A stretch of 64,000 nt of DNA from Rhodospirillales bacterium BBD 1991-14 (GCA_001657395.1 LYSY01000004.1:361942-425941); one strand, 5' to 3'. Positions 1 to 9,165 are shown, counted from the stretch's first letter. Notes: a model not told the origin generated them from the letters alone. Numbers and translations: made by a program.

Positions 1-94
1 GGGCGCCGACCGGCGCACCATCCGCGACCTCTTCGGTGGCTTCACCGCCGGTGCCCCGGCCTTTGCAGCGGAAAGAGAACGCCATGACGGATAA
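1..94 (+). CDS. C-terminal tail of [NiFe]-hydrogenase small subunit (partial)
   Basis: The frame beginning at base 2 is open from the window edge to a TAA at 92-94 and gives about 30 residues, with the stretch IRDLFGGFTAGAPAF. It overlaps the start of the hydrogenase large subunit (ATG at 84) by 11 bases, as expected for translationally coupled hydrogenase subunits. In group 3 hydrogenase operons the small subunit normally precedes the large one. The fragment is too short to identify by sequence, so the call rests on context. Confidence 0.4.
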   Translation, partial: GADRRTIRDLFGGFTAGAPAFAAERERHDG

Positions 95-1391
95 GGCAGC
101 CGACGGCACGAGGACGATCCAGGTGGAGGCCCTCGCCCGCGTCGAGGGGGAGGGGCGCTTCAAGGTCCGCGTCGAAGGCGGCAAGGTGGTGCGCTCCGAG
201 TTCAGCATCTTCGAGCCCCCGCGCTACTTTGAGGGGCTGCTGCGTGGACGCTCCTTCCAGGATGCGCCCGATGTGACCTCGCGGATCTGCGGGATCTGCC
301 CCATCGCCTATATCATGGGGGCGAGCAAGGCCATGGAGGATGCGCTCGGCTGGGAGATTTCGCAGCCGATCGCCGATCTGCGCCGGCTGATCTACTGTGG
401 CGAGTGGATTCAGAGCCATGTGCTGCACACCCACCTGCTGCATGCGCCGGACTTTCTGGGCCTGCAGGACTCCATGGAACTGGCGCAGTCCAACCGCAGC
501 TTGGTCGAAAACGGCCTGCAGGCGAAGAAGGCCGGCAACCGCCTGATGGAGGTGATCGGCGGACGCAGCGTTCATCCGGTCAACACCCGCGTCGGCGGCT
601 TCTACCGTGCCCCGGACAAGGAGGCAATCCACAGCTTGGTGCCCGAGCTGGAGGCTGCCGAGGCGATGTCCATTGCAGCGCTCGATGCCTTTTCCGGTTT
701 CGACTTCCCCGACCTGGAGGTCGACTATCTCTTTGTCGCGCTCCGGCACGCCAGCGACTATCCCATCACCGAGGGGCGGATCGTCTCTTCGGAGGGTCTC
801 GACATCGGCGTCGCCGACTTCCCGGACCACTTCGAAGAGCATCAGGTCGCCCATTCCAATGCCCTGCAGGGGGCGACCGTCGATGGCCGACCCTATCTGG
901 TCGGGCCGCTCGCCCGCTTTAATCTCAATGCCGACCGCCTGCCGCCCGATATCCTGGCACTGGCGGAGCGGGCGGGGCTCGCGCCGGGCTGCCGCAACCC
1001 TTTCAAGAGCCTGCTGGCACGGCAGGTTGAGACGATTTATGCCTTCCGCGAGGCGGCGCGCCTGGCCAAGGCCTACCAGCCGCCGGAGCCGAGCTTCGTC
1101 GAGGCGCCGCTGCGCGCGGGGACCGGCCATGGCATTACCGAGGCGCCGCGCGGCATCTGCTACCACCGCTATGAGGTCGCCGAGGATGGCAGCATCGTGT
1201 CCGCCACCATCGTGCCGCCGACCTCTCAGAACCAGCGCCAGATCGAGCTTGACCTGATCGGCACGGTGGAGCGCTTTCACAACCTCGACGATGACGACCT
1301 GCAGTGGCGCTGCGAGCAGACAATCCGCAATTACGATCCCTGCATCTCCTGCGCCACCCACTTCCTGAAGCTGCATGTCGAGCGCGGCTGA
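84..1391 (+). CDS. [NiFe]-hydrogenase large (alpha) subunit, probably group 3b type
   Basis: Catalytic subunit of a cytoplasmic [NiFe]-hydrogenase that interconverts H2 with protons and electrons, probably coupled to NAD(P) (sulfhydrogenase-like). Both nickel-binding motifs are intact: RICGIC near the N terminus (Cys69 and Cys72) and DPCISC near the C terminus (Cys420 and Cys423). The latter is followed by ATH and a nine-residue tail that the maturation protease would remove after His. At 435 residues it has the size of 3b alpha subunits. I chose ATG 84 because an AG-rich GGAAAGAG precedes it; upstream in-frame codons add a non-homologous Pro-rich leader. The maturation protease gene overlaps its 3' end. 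Group 3b rather than 3d is my inference from length and motif style. Confidence 0.88.
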   Translation: MTDKAADGTRTIQVEALARVEGEGRFKVRVEGGKVVRSEFSIFEPPRYFEGLLRGRSFQDAPDVTSRICGICPIAYIMGASKAMEDALGWEISQPIADLRRLIYCGEWIQSHVLHTHLLHAPDFLGLQDSMELAQSNRSLVENGLQAKKAGNRLMEVIGGRSVHPVNTRVGGFYRAPDKEAIHSLVPELEAAEAMSIAALDAFSGFDFPDLEVDYLFVALRHASDYPITEGRIVSSEGLDIGVADFPDHFEEHQVAHSNALQGATVDGRPYLVGPLARFNLNADRLPPDILALAERAGLAPGCRNPFKSLLARQVETIYAFREAARLAKAYQPPEPSFVEAPLRAGTGHGITEAPRGICYHRYEVAEDGSIVSATIVPPTSQNQRQIELDLIGTVERFHNLDDDDLQWRCEQTIRNYDPCISCATHFLKLHVERG

Positions 1392-1866
1392 CCGCGGTGC
1401 CTTCAGGGGGCTGCTGATCGGCCTCGGACACGCCGAACGCCAGGACGACGGGGTCGGCCCCTTCGTGGCGGAGCAGCTTCAGCGCCGGGGACTTCCCGCC
1501 GTTGTGCATGGCGGCGATGGCACGGCCCTCCTGGACCTTTGGGACGGGCAACCGGTCTGCGTGGTGGTGGATGCCATGGCAGCTCCCGGCGCGGAATCCG
1601 GCGCGCTCCGGGTTTTCACGGATTTTGAAGACCCCGGGTTTCAGCGGGCCGGGTTCGTGCACTCGACCCATCGCCTCGGTCTGCCCGAAGCGGTGGCCCT
1701 GGGGCGCACGCTGGGGCGGCTTCCGGGGCGTCTTGTCGTCATCGGCATAGCCGGGACCGCCTTCGGTTTTGGGCCGGCTCTGTCATCGCCGGTCAGGGCC
1801 GCGGCTGAAAGCCTGATCGGCCGGATTGCAGACGATGGCTTTTCTTTCGGCCATCCTCTGCGATAG
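1375..1866 (+). CDS. Hydrogenase maturation protease (peptidase M52 family)
   Basis: Endopeptidase that trims the C-terminal tail of the hydrogenase large subunit after nickel insertion. The 163-residue protein starts with the family pattern LLIGLGHAERQDDGVGPF (nickel-sensing Asp in DDGVG) and has VVVDAM, where a second metal-ligand Asp lies. The usual GxGN is GLGH here. It overlaps the large-subunit gene by 17 bases in another frame, indicating coupled expression. The partner large subunit keeps its C-terminal extension, which fits a functional protease. Its expected His ligand is less obvious in the divergent C-terminal half. Confidence 0.85.
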   Translation: MSSAADRGAFRGLLIGLGHAERQDDGVGPFVAEQLQRRGLPAVVHGGDGTALLDLWDGQPVCVVVDAMAAPGAESGALRVFTDFEDPGFQRAGFVHSTHRLGLPEAVALGRTLGRLPGRLVVIGIAGTAFGFGPALSSPVRAAAESLIGRIADDGFSFGHPLR

Positions 1867-1921
1867 GCGGATCACAGTAAGGTTCGTGTTCCTGCGGCCG
1901 CAGTGAAGCGGCTGGGCAGGA

Positions 1922-2827
1922 TCATTCCTCTCCCGGCAGTGTCAGGCCGGCGTTGCGGGCGTACACCTTGGCGATGGCTGAGTCGTCCTGCCGCCCCAGT
2001 CCCAGGCCGACGGCGACCATGTATTGCTGAAGCGCTGCGGCGGTGATCGGAGCGCTGAAGCCGGCCGCGCGCGCAGTGTCCAACACGATGCCGAGGTCTT
2101 TGGGCCAGATATTGACCTGGCTCAGCGCTGTGTAGTCCCCAGCCACGATGTGGGGTGCGCGGTTCTCCAGCATCCAGGACGTACCGGCGCATTTGCTGAT
2201 GACCTCAACGAACTTGGCAGGTGTGATGCCCTGGGTCATGCCGAGGGTCAGCGCTTCGGCCATGGTGGCGATGTGAACCCCGGCCAAGAGCTGGTTGACC
2301 GCCTTCATCGCCGAGCCGGCCCCTGCGGCCCCGCCGAGTTCAAATACGGTTTCTGAGACAGCATCCAGCACGGGCGCCGCGGCGGTAAAGGCTTCGGGGC
2401 TGCCCGAGGCCATGATGGTCAGCGCGCCGGCAGCGGCCTTGGCGGCCCCGCCGGAGATCGGGGCGTCGAGATAGAGCACCCCATGCTCGCGGCAGCGCGC
2501 TTCCATATCGCGGGCGAAGCCGGGCGCGACCGTGGCGCAGGCCAGCACGACGGCGCCGGCTTGCAATCGCGGCACGATCCCACTCTCGCCGAACAGAACG
2601 GCTTCGGTCTGCTGGGCGTTCAAGACCACGACGATCACGGCTTGAAGGGACCCGGCTGCCTCGGCCAAGGACTCTGCTGTCCCACCAACTTCGCGAAACC
2701 GCTCGGTCAGGTCGCGGTCGACGTCGGCGCCAAGTGTGTGGAACCCTGCCCGCAAGCAGGATTGGGCCATGCCGAAACCCATGGAGCCCAGGCCGATTAC
2801 CGCGACCTTTTGGTCAGACATGCTCAT
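1922..2827 (-). CDS. NAD(P)-dependent beta-hydroxyacid dehydrogenase (3-hydroxyisobutyrate dehydrogenase / L-threonate dehydrogenase family)
   Basis: Oxidoreductase of the 6-phosphogluconate/3-hydroxyisobutyrate dehydrogenase superfamily. An N-terminal Rossmann motif GLGSMGFGM binds the dinucleotide. DAPISGGAAKAAAG is the substrate-binding motif, and GAGSAMKAVNQLL carries the catalytic Lys and Asn. Length (301 residues) is normal. I chose the ATG at 2827 because GAGGG lies 5 bases upstream. It is convergent with the hydrogenase operon and stands alone, so its substrate cannot be set by context. The closest remembered pattern is L-threonate dehydrogenase (LtnD), but glyoxylate/tartronate semialdehyde reductases look similar. 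Confidence 0.82.
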   Translation of the reverse strand: MSMSDQKVAVIGLGSMGFGMAQSCLRAGFHTLGADVDRDLTERFREVGGTAESLAEAAGSLQAVIVVVLNAQQTEAVLFGESGIVPRLQAGAVVLACATVAPGFARDMEARCREHGVLYLDAPISGGAAKAAAGALTIMASGSPEAFTAAAPVLDAVSETVFELGGAAGAGSAMKAVNQLLAGVHIATMAEALTLGMTQGITPAKFVEVISKCAGTSWMLENRAPHIVAGDYTALSQVNIWPKDLGIVLDTARAAGFSAPITAAALQQYMVAVGLGLGRQDDSAIAKVYARNAGLTLPGEE

Positions 2828-3333
2828 TTTCCCTCTATTCTGTTCGTCTGCACCGAAGCTGACCGCCACGACGAAAGAATCCTGTCAACCTTCGTCGGTG
2901 GCAGCCTCCTTGGGTGCTGTGCCATGTCTTGTGGCACATTTCCACCGCACCGCGAAAGCCATGTGAACACGAACCCTCGTGTTTCGGCATTGAGCTCAAG
3001 CCGGGCGGTGAAAGGTGACGCCCTGGCCTTTCCTTGCCGAAGCGGTCCGGTCGGCCGACGGGGCGTTCCCATTGCCGGAGATCGACCCGGAAGGCGAAAC
3101 GTCGAAGCGGGACATGGGTCGTGCTGGCGGGGTCTCGGAGACGGCGGCCGGGCAAGGTGTGCGCCTCCAGGGGCACGGATCTGATCGAACGTTTCTGATT
3201 GATCGGATCCGCGTTGGATGGGGTCGCTACAGTCGGGCTATTGACCGTCCGGGTCTGCTCGGACTGACAGCGATAGCGCGGCTTCACCTGCTGGGCGAAA
3301 CCGCAGAGTGCTTCTGCCTGAAGATCACCCGTT
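2828..3333. other. Intergenic region with one imperfect inverted repeat
   Basis: About 500 bases without a convincing gene; the open frames here lack family motifs and ribosome sites. An inverted repeat GGATCTGATC (3177-3186) / GATCGGATCC (3201-3210), 9 of 10 bases paired, is the only structure seen. No T-run follows it, so it is not an obvious terminator. The left part should hold the promoter of the minus-strand dehydrogenase. Confidence 0.4.
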
Positions 3334-4539
3334 CTAAGCGCTCGACTTGCGCCGGGCTTTTGTCGCCTTGAGTTTTCGCACGACGTCGCGCACAGCCATG
3401 GTGCTGCTGCGCGGCGCCACCAGGACCGCATCTTTGGTGGAGATCACCACCATGTCCGCAAGCCCGATGGCGGCCACCAGACGGCCGTCCTCGCTGCGCA
3501 GGTAGCTGCCCTGGACATCTTGGATCAGGCAGTTTCCCAGCACTGCGTTGGCCGCGTCGTCTTTCTCCGCGATTTCCCAGAGGGCGTTCCAGGCGCCGAC
3601 GTCGCTCCAACCCATATCGCTGGGAATGACGACGACCTGCCCGGCTTTCTCCATGACCGCATAGTCGATGGACTCGGAGGGACAGGTTTCGAAGACCGCG
3701 GCGTCCAGGCGGATGAAGTCCTGATCGCGGGTTCCGGCCGCCAACGCCTTGCGGCAGGCGTGCAGGATATCCGGGCGCTGCCGCTCGAGCTCTTCGAGGT
3801 AGCGTGCGGCGGAGAAGACGAAGATCCCGCTGTTCCAAAGGTACTGGCCGCTGGCCAGATAGGTTTCCGCGGTCGCCAGATCGGGCTTTTCGACGAAGCT
3901 TTCCACCTGAAAAAGCCCCGGTGCTTCGGACAGGGCCGGGCCCCGCTTGATGTAGCCGTAGCCTGTCTCTGCGCGGGCCGGGCGGATGCCGAAGGTGACG
4001 AAGCCCTCTGCGACCGCATCGCGCGCCAGCTCCAGGGCACTCAGGAAGGCGGCCCTGTCGCGCACGGCGTGGTCGGCCGGCATCAGGACCATGACCGCCT
4101 CCGGGTCGTCTGCGGTCAGGACCAGGGCGGCGACCGCGGCGGCCGGGGCTGTATTGCGCCCGCAGGGCTCCAGCACGATTCTCTTGGACGTGAGGCCCAG
4201 CTGCTGCAACTGGTCGGCCACCAGAAAGCGATGCTCGGCACTGGCGACCACCAGCGGGGGCGCACAGCCGTCGACCCCCGCGATGCGCTCGACCGTCTCC
4301 TGCAGCATGCTGCGTTCCGAGATCAGGGACAGCAGCTGCTTGGGGTGCTGCGGCCGCGACAGCGGCCAAAGGCGCTCGCCTGACCCACCGGAAAGGACGA
4401 CCGGGTGAAGCTTGCTTGCGATGGCCGGGACTCCCCTGTTGCGCCCGCCAGCCGGCGGGAATCCTGAGGATTTGGGCATGCGGAATGCCGCAGGCCCGGG
4501 CCAGAGCCTGTCAAACTTCACAGGCCGGTTGCATGTCAT
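3334..4539 (-). CDS. manC: Mannose-1-phosphate guanylyltransferase, single-domain ManC type
   Basis: Makes GDP-mannose from GTP and mannose 1-phosphate for surface polysaccharide. The nucleotidyltransferase signature GGSGERLWPLSRPQHPKQ is complete, followed by VLEPCGRNTAPAAAVAAL and VEKPDLATA motifs typical of the family. The protein ends soon after the nucleotidyltransferase and short beta-helix part, so it lacks the C-terminal phosphomannose isomerase (cupin) domain of bifunctional ManC/AlgA. The start is uncertain: ATG 4539 and ATG 4479 are possible and neither has a good ribosome site. It opens a cluster of glycosyltransferase, flippase and sulfotransferase genes. Confidence 0.88.
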   Translation of the reverse strand: MTCNRPVKFDRLWPGPAAFRMPKSSGFPPAGGRNRGVPAIASKLHPVVLSGGSGERLWPLSRPQHPKQLLSLISERSMLQETVERIAGVDGCAPPLVVASAEHRFLVADQLQQLGLTSKRIVLEPCGRNTAPAAAVAALVLTADDPEAVMVLMPADHAVRDRAAFLSALELARDAVAEGFVTFGIRPARAETGYGYIKRGPALSEAPGLFQVESFVEKPDLATAETYLASGQYLWNSGIFVFSAARYLEELERQRPDILHACRKALAAGTRDQDFIRLDAAVFETCPSESIDYAVMEKAGQVVVIPSDMGWSDVGAWNALWEIAEKDDAANAVLGNCLIQDVQGSYLRSEDGRLVAAIGLADMVVISTKDAVLVAPRSSTMAVRDVVRKLKATKARRKSSA

Positions 4540-4575
4540 TCCTATGTCAAGGCGCCCCTGGGTGGGGTGCCGGTT

Positions 4576-4650
4576 TACTGGTCGCTGGGCTACTGGTCGC
4601 TGGGCTACTGGTCGCTGGGCTACTGGGTGTTGGGCTACTGGGCGCTGCTG
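4576..4650. repeat. Five tandem 15-bp repeats reaching into a sulfotransferase stop codon
   Basis: Three perfect copies of TACTGGTCGCTGGGC (4576-4590, 4591-4605, 4606-4620) are followed by two degenerate copies (4621-4635, 4636-4650). The last copies overlap the stop codon and final codons of the minus-strand sulfotransferase gene. On that strand each unit contains CCAGTA, so the repeat supplies the TAG stop. It looks like a minisatellite produced by slippage. Confidence 0.85.
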
Positions 4651-5411
4651 GCGGTTTGGATACCGGGTCGATCTGCCGGCCTGGGCTCTGACGCGGCCTC
4701 GAACTGATAGCCAAAGCGCTCGATGTCCCGCTGGTAGAGCTCGGCCACCAGGTCCCGCGTCCTGGCGTCGTAATACTCCTGGTAGCGGCTGAAAGTGGGG
4801 AAGTCTTCAGCGCTGCGCCCGCGCCAGATTTTCTTCAGCTCCCCGCGGACGGATCTCTTTGGCTGATCCTGCGCGGTCTTGGCCTTGGGGACGGAAAGGT
4901 TGACGTGGGGGAGATCGATCGGCGGCAGACCGATCTGCACGCAGACCTGCTTGAAGTCGTCGTTGAGCCGTTCGAAGCGGCCGAGGAAATCGACCTTGAG
5001 CGCGCCGTCGTCGTCGCAGATGAAATCCATCTGCGGGCCTACGAACCACTGCTTGTCGCGCCACATCCAATCGCCCAGGTTCTTTTCAACGAAGTCGCTG
5101 TAGCTGCACTTCTTGTGGAACTTGTAATACTTGTAGATCGAGACCGCGCGGTCCCAGGGGTTCCGCACGAAGGCAAACTTGAAGTAGGAGTCGAACTGCT
5201 CCTGCGGCATGTACTTGCAGCCGACGTACTCGTGCCATTTGAGATGCGCGAGCCGCGGCGGCCCCAGCTCCGGCTTGTCGTTGGGCATCATCAGCAGCGG
5301 CGCCCGCGTCTCGTAGGTCAGCCCGAGAAGGTCGAAGAAGACGTGCTCGATGCTCTGGCCCGCGTTCTTCGGAATATGAATGAACACGCATTTGTGGTGA
5401 TGAGAGATCAT
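4635..5411 (-). CDS. Sulfotransferase family 2-like protein
   Basis: Predicted PAPS-dependent sulfotransferase of about 258 residues acting on a glycan or lipid. The 5'-phosphosulfate loop is FIHIPKNAGQSIEHVF near the N terminus and the 3'-phosphate motif is FVRNPWDRAVSIYKYY. Both match the membrane-type Sulfotransfer_2 family. ATG 5411 was chosen because the domain starts immediately after it; an upstream ATG at 5453 adds 14 unrelated residues. No membrane segment is evident, unlike the Golgi enzymes. It lies between manC and a glycosyltransferase. Its C-terminal end runs into the 15-bp tandem repeats. Confidence 0.8.
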   Translation of the reverse strand: MISHHHKCVFIHIPKNAGQSIEHVFFDLLGLTYETRAPLLMMPNDKPELGPPRLAHLKWHEYVGCKYMPQEQFDSYFKFAFVRNPWDRAVSIYKYYKFHKKCSYSDFVEKNLGDWMWRDKQWFVGPQMDFICDDDGALKVDFLGRFERLNDDFKQVCVQIGLPPIDLPHVNLSVPKAKTAQDQPKRSVRGELKKIWRGRSAEDFPTFSRYQEYYDARTRDLVAELYQRDIERFGYQFEAASEPRPADRPGIQTASSAQ

Positions 5412-5486
5412 GCCTTTATCCGTAAATGAGCTGCAGAGCCGGGTGCCGTACACGACGGCAGGCGGCCGGGTTTTCTTCCATCGGCA

Positions 5487-6626
5487 TCAGATCCGCCCTT
5501 GCTGTGGCTTGCGGCTTTCAAGCTGCGCTTTGTCCCTTTGTTTCCCCTCCCGCCGCTCGTAGGCGGCGGCGGTCAGCGCCCCCATCTGGGGCCATGTCCG
5601 CGCCTCGGCCTCGCGGCGATTGAAGTCGGCCATGGCCGCGAGGTCGGCGCTCTGCGCGGCTTCCATGGCCTCGGTCAGTGCTCCCGGCGCGAAGTAGAGC
5701 GCCCCCCGGTCGCCGGGAAAGTCGTACACCCGTGCCGTCTCCGGCAGGATCAGCGGTTTGCCGAACGACATGGCCAACAGGGCCGAGCCCGAGGTCAGGG
5801 TCTGGGAGAAGGGCAGGACGACGACCGAAGCGAGCCCCAGGTACACGGGAATCGCCTCGTCAGCGACGTATTCAGGCCGCAGGACGATCCGGGCGTCGGC
5901 GGCCGCCTTGTCCCGCAGCCAGTCTCCCATCTGCGGATCCAGAACCGATCCGACGATGACGAGCCGGGCGTTCCGGGCGGGCAGGGCGCCGAACGCCTCG
6001 ATCAGGGCATCGATCCCCTTGTACCGGCGAATTGCGCCGATGAAGAGGTAAACGAAGTCGCTGTCCTTGAGACCCAATTCATGGCGCACCAATGTCACAG
6101 CTTCGGGCTTTGCCGGAGGGTATTGTCCGACGTAGCTCGCGTGCGGCACGACCCTCGTCTTGGCAGCCAACGGAAGACCATAACTTTGTTCGAGTACCCT
6201 CACTGCGCTTCGGCTGTGCACGAGGCAGACCTCCACGTGCCGGGCGATCTGGCGGCGAAGGCGCAGTTCCCAGGCGCTGTCCGCGCTCTCATGGGAAACG
6301 CGGTTGTGGACCGTCCAAACGGTGCGCACGCCGAGGAGGCGGCAAAGCCTGAGGTCGGCTACCAGCAGAAGCAGCTTGGCGAAGCGCTTGAGCGGGTTGC
6401 TGGACCAGAAATGCGACTTGATCCAGGGGTTGATCCAGTGCAGGTGCAGGATGCCGACATCGGGGTGCTGCATCAGCAGGCGAATGAGCGGGAGCCGCGC
6501 TTTCGGATAGTCGCAGAGGGTCACCGCGTAGCCTTGTCTGCCAAGCGCATCCGCCAGCAGGTTCTGATAGGGATTGGCCTTCCCCCAGTTCGGCAAGAAC
6601 AGAACTCTGCGTTTTTCACGAGCCAT
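5487..6626 (-). CDS. Glycosyltransferase, GT4-like GT-B fold
   Basis: About 379 residues. The N-terminal half has RVLFLPNWGKANPYQNLLADAL, then HLHWINPW and VWTVHNRVSHE, typical of GT-B enzymes. The C-terminal half has the nucleotide-sugar-binding part: FLFIGAIRRYKGIDALIEAF-like strand, LVIVGSV, and VLPFSQTLTSGSALLAMSFGKPLI in place of the classic EGFG/E-x7-E motif. I chose ATG 6626; upstream residues are not domain-like. It is divergent from the flippase gene. It likely adds a sugar to a surface polysaccharide unit; donor and acceptor are unknown. Confidence 0.8.
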   Translation of the reverse strand: MAREKRRVLFLPNWGKANPYQNLLADALGRQGYAVTLCDYPKARLPLIRLLMQHPDVGILHLHWINPWIKSHFWSSNPLKRFAKLLLLVADLRLCRLLGVRTVWTVHNRVSHESADSAWELRLRRQIARHVEVCLVHSRSAVRVLEQSYGLPLAAKTRVVPHASYVGQYPPAKPEAVTLVRHELGLKDSDFVYLFIGAIRRYKGIDALIEAFGALPARNARLVIVGSVLDPQMGDWLRDKAAADARIVLRPEYVADEAIPVYLGLASVVVLPFSQTLTSGSALLAMSFGKPLILPETARVYDFPGDRGALYFAPGALTEAMEAAQSADLAAMADFNRREAEARTWPQMGALTAAAYERREGKQRDKAQLESRKPQQGRI

Positions 6627-6799
6627 GCGGAGCGGAACCGGAGCTTGTGGAGACTGGAGAACCGGGGGGACCCAGCCCTGTTCCAGGTCTCTACACCAAG
6701 AGCGCCAGACCGGCGAAGTGACATTCTTGGGAAGCGAATGACGGAATACGGGAAACCGGCGCGCCCGGCGCACGGTAGAAGCGGCTGAGACCGGCGGCC

Positions 6800-8245
6800 T
6801 TGTCGATCCGTAGATCCATCGGCTGGACCTTCAGCGAGCAGACCTTTCAGTTCGGCCTGCAGTTTGCCGCATCGGTGATCATTGCGCGGCTGCTGACGCC
6901 GGACGAGATGGGCATCTTCGTCCTGGCCATGTCGGCATCTGCGGTTCTGACATCGCTGCGTACCTTTGGCGTGGGCAACTATCTCATTCGTGAGGCCGAG
7001 CTGACGCTCGTCAAGATCCGCTCGGCCTTTGGCGTCATGCTGGCGATCTCCTGGTCGCTCGGCCTTCTGCTGTTCCTGGGGCGGCACGTCATCGCCGGCC
7101 TTTACGACAGAAGCGGCATCGCCGAGGTGATGGTGGTGCTGGCGGTCAGCTTCGTGATTGCGCCCTTCGGAGCGCCCGCGGTGGCCTTGCTGACCCGCGA
7201 AATGCGCTTCCGCACCCTTCATAATATCGGTCTCTTTGCCACTCTCTGCGGATCGTCGCTCAGTGTCGGCCTGGCCTTTGCCGGTTACAGCTTCATGGCC
7301 CTTGCCTGGGGGACGCTGTTGACCGCGTTCCTCTCCTCGCTGCTGCCCATGTTGGTGATGCCGCGCTATGCCTTGCTGCTGCCGTCGTTCGTGTACTGGC
7401 GTGACATCACACGCTTTGGCGGGCTGCTCTCGCTTGCGCATCTGATCGGCACCCTGAACACCCAGGGCACGCGTTTCATCCTTGGCGGTTTCACCTCTCC
7501 CGCCCTCGTCGCGCAGTTCACCCGTGCGGCCCAGCTGCCGAACCTGTACCGGAAGGGCGTTTTCGGGCCGGTGGCCAGGGTGCTGACGCCGGCCTGGATG
7601 AGGAACGTCCGGGAGGGCCACTCCATTGCCAAGGGCGTGGAGAAGCTGGTTGCGCTGAACACCGTTCTCATGTGGCCGGTGTTCCTCGCGCTCGGGCTGA
7701 TCGCCGTTCCCTTCATCACGCTCGTCTTCGGAGAGAACTGGCGCCCGGCCGGTGAGATCTTTGCCTGGATCCTGTTGGGTCAGGCGATTATCGCGGTCAT
7801 GCCGCAGCCCGAACAGGTGCTGGTGCCGCATGGGGAGGTTGCCCGCCTTCTGCGCCTGCGCTGCCTGACCGCGGCGTTTTCGCTGGCGACCGCCGTCGTC
7901 GGCGCGTCAATCAGTCTCGAGGCTTTTGCTGTTTCCCGCGTTGTCGCGGCGGTCTTCTTCGTTGCCGTGAACTTCATGGGGATGCGCGAGTTCATCGATT
8001 TTCAGGTCCGGCGATACGCCGCAATCTACCTGCGCTCCGCGGGTGTAGCGGCGGCTGCAGCTTTGCCGGCTGCGGCCATACGCTTCAACGGACAGGACTC
8101 GATGAACCTGATCGAACTCCTGATCGTGATCGCCGGATGCGCCTTGCTTTGGGTCGCCGGCACTGCTGCGGCGAGGCACCTGGTCTGGTTCGAGGGCGTG
8201 GCGGTCCTGCGCCGCCTTCGGGCGGAAAGGGGGGTCTCGGGATGA
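6800..8245 (+). CDS. Polysaccharide flippase, Wzx/MATE-like membrane protein
   Basis: A 481-residue, strongly hydrophobic protein with about 12-14 predicted membrane segments. The start SIGWTFSEQTFQFGLQFAASVIIARLLTPDEMGIF is the usual opening of Wzx-type oligosaccharide exporters (compare LTPxExG). It would move lipid-linked sugar units across the inner membrane. The start is a TTG at 6800, chosen because it gives the normal family N terminus; no strong ribosome site is visible. Its stop overlaps the next sulfotransferase start as ATGA (8242-8245), so the two are co-translated. Confidence 0.85.
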   Translation: MSIRRSIGWTFSEQTFQFGLQFAASVIIARLLTPDEMGIFVLAMSASAVLTSLRTFGVGNYLIREAELTLVKIRSAFGVMLAISWSLGLLLFLGRHVIAGLYDRSGIAEVMVVLAVSFVIAPFGAPAVALLTREMRFRTLHNIGLFATLCGSSLSVGLAFAGYSFMALAWGTLLTAFLSSLLPMLVMPRYALLLPSFVYWRDITRFGGLLSLAHLIGTLNTQGTRFILGGFTSPALVAQFTRAAQLPNLYRKGVFGPVARVLTPAWMRNVREGHSIAKGVEKLVALNTVLMWPVFLALGLIAVPFITLVFGENWRPAGEIFAWILLGQAIIAVMPQPEQVLVPHGEVARLLRLRCLTAAFSLATAVVGASISLEAFAVSRVVAAVFFVAVNFMGMREFIDFQVRRYAAIYLRSAGVAAAAALPAAAIRFNGQDSMNLIELLIVIAGCALLWVAGTAAARHLVWFEGVAVLRRLRAERGVSG

Positions 8246-9165
8246 AATCCATCGGACGCGCGATCCTGGGCCCGCGCCGCAGCCGGATGACCTCGCGCGG
8301 GGCGCGCGATCAGGCGGCCAGGCTGGAGCGCCAGCTCGACGCCTTCGACAGCCGCTTTCTGACCGGCGCGGCTTTGCAGACGTCCAGCGGGCCGCTTTGC
8401 GAAAACCCCGTCTTCATACTGTCGGCCGGCTGGCGCTCCGGGTCCACCCTGTTGCAGCGCATGGTCATGGCCAACAATCCCTCGATCATCGTCTGGGGCG
8501 AGCCCTATGACATCGCCTCGCCGATCCAGACGCTGGCCGACCAGCTGCGGCCCTTTTCAGCAGACTGGCCCCGCAGCGGCTACTTCGTCGAACCGAGAGG
8601 ATCGGATCTGTCGAATGAGTGGGTCGCCAACCTCTATCCCCCGGCACAGGCCTTTCGGACCGCCCATCTCGCCTACCTTGAGACCCTTTTCGCAGCGCCG
8701 GCGGAGGCCCTGGGGCGCAGCCACTGGGGGCTGAAGGAGGTGCGCCTGGGCTCCGACCATGTGCGCTACCTGCGGTGGCTCTATCCCAAGGCGAAGTTCG
8801 TCTTTCTGATCCGGAACCCCTTGGACGCCTACAGATCCTACCGCGGCCGGCTGACCTGGTTTGCGGATTGGCCCAACCACGTGGTGGCGACGCCCCACAG
8901 TTTCGGGCGCCATTGGCGCCGCCTCTGCAACGAGTTCCTGGAGATGCGAGACCAGAATGTCGGCGTGCTCCTGCACTACGAGCGCCTCGGCGATGACGCC
9001 ACGCTTTCGAGCCTGAGCGACTACCTCGGGTGGGCCGTGCCGCGGCTTCAGGAGATGGCCAGGCTGAAGGGCTGGAACAGCAAAGAGGAAAAACCGCTGG
9101 GCGCGATCGAGAAAGCCATGCTGCGCAGGGCCGTCGGCAGCACGGCGCGGGCGCTCGGTTATTGA
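8242..9165 (+). CDS. Sulfotransferase family protein
   Basis: About 307 residues with a PAPS-binding loop VFILSAGWRSGSTLLQRMV and 3'-phosphate motif FVFLIRNPLDAYRSYRG. WGLKEVRLG is also typical of this family. The ATG overlaps the flippase stop by 4 bases. GxRSGSTLL is closer to Sulfotransfer_1/3-type bacterial proteins than to the family 2 gene at 4635. Substrate unknown; context indicates a sulfated surface glycan. Confidence 0.82.
   Translation: MKSIGRAILGPRRSRMTSRGARDQAARLERQLDAFDSRFLTGAALQTSSGPLCENPVFILSAGWRSGSTLLQRMVMANNPSIIVWGEPYDIASPIQTLADQLRPFSADWPRSGYFVEPRGSDLSNEWVANLYPPAQAFRTAHLAYLETLFAAPAEALGRSHWGLKEVRLGSDHVRYLRWLYPKAKFVFLIRNPLDAYRSYRGRLTWFADWPNHVVATPHSFGRHWRRLCNEFLEMRDQNVGVLLHYERLGDDATLSSLSDYLGWAVPRLQEMARLKGWNSKEEKPLGAIEKAMLRRAVGSTARALGY

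Noticed and set aside
2835..3431. Possible small genes in the gap before manC
   Set aside because: The frames are Arg/Pro-rich, overlap each other on both strands and have no homology pattern that I recognise.
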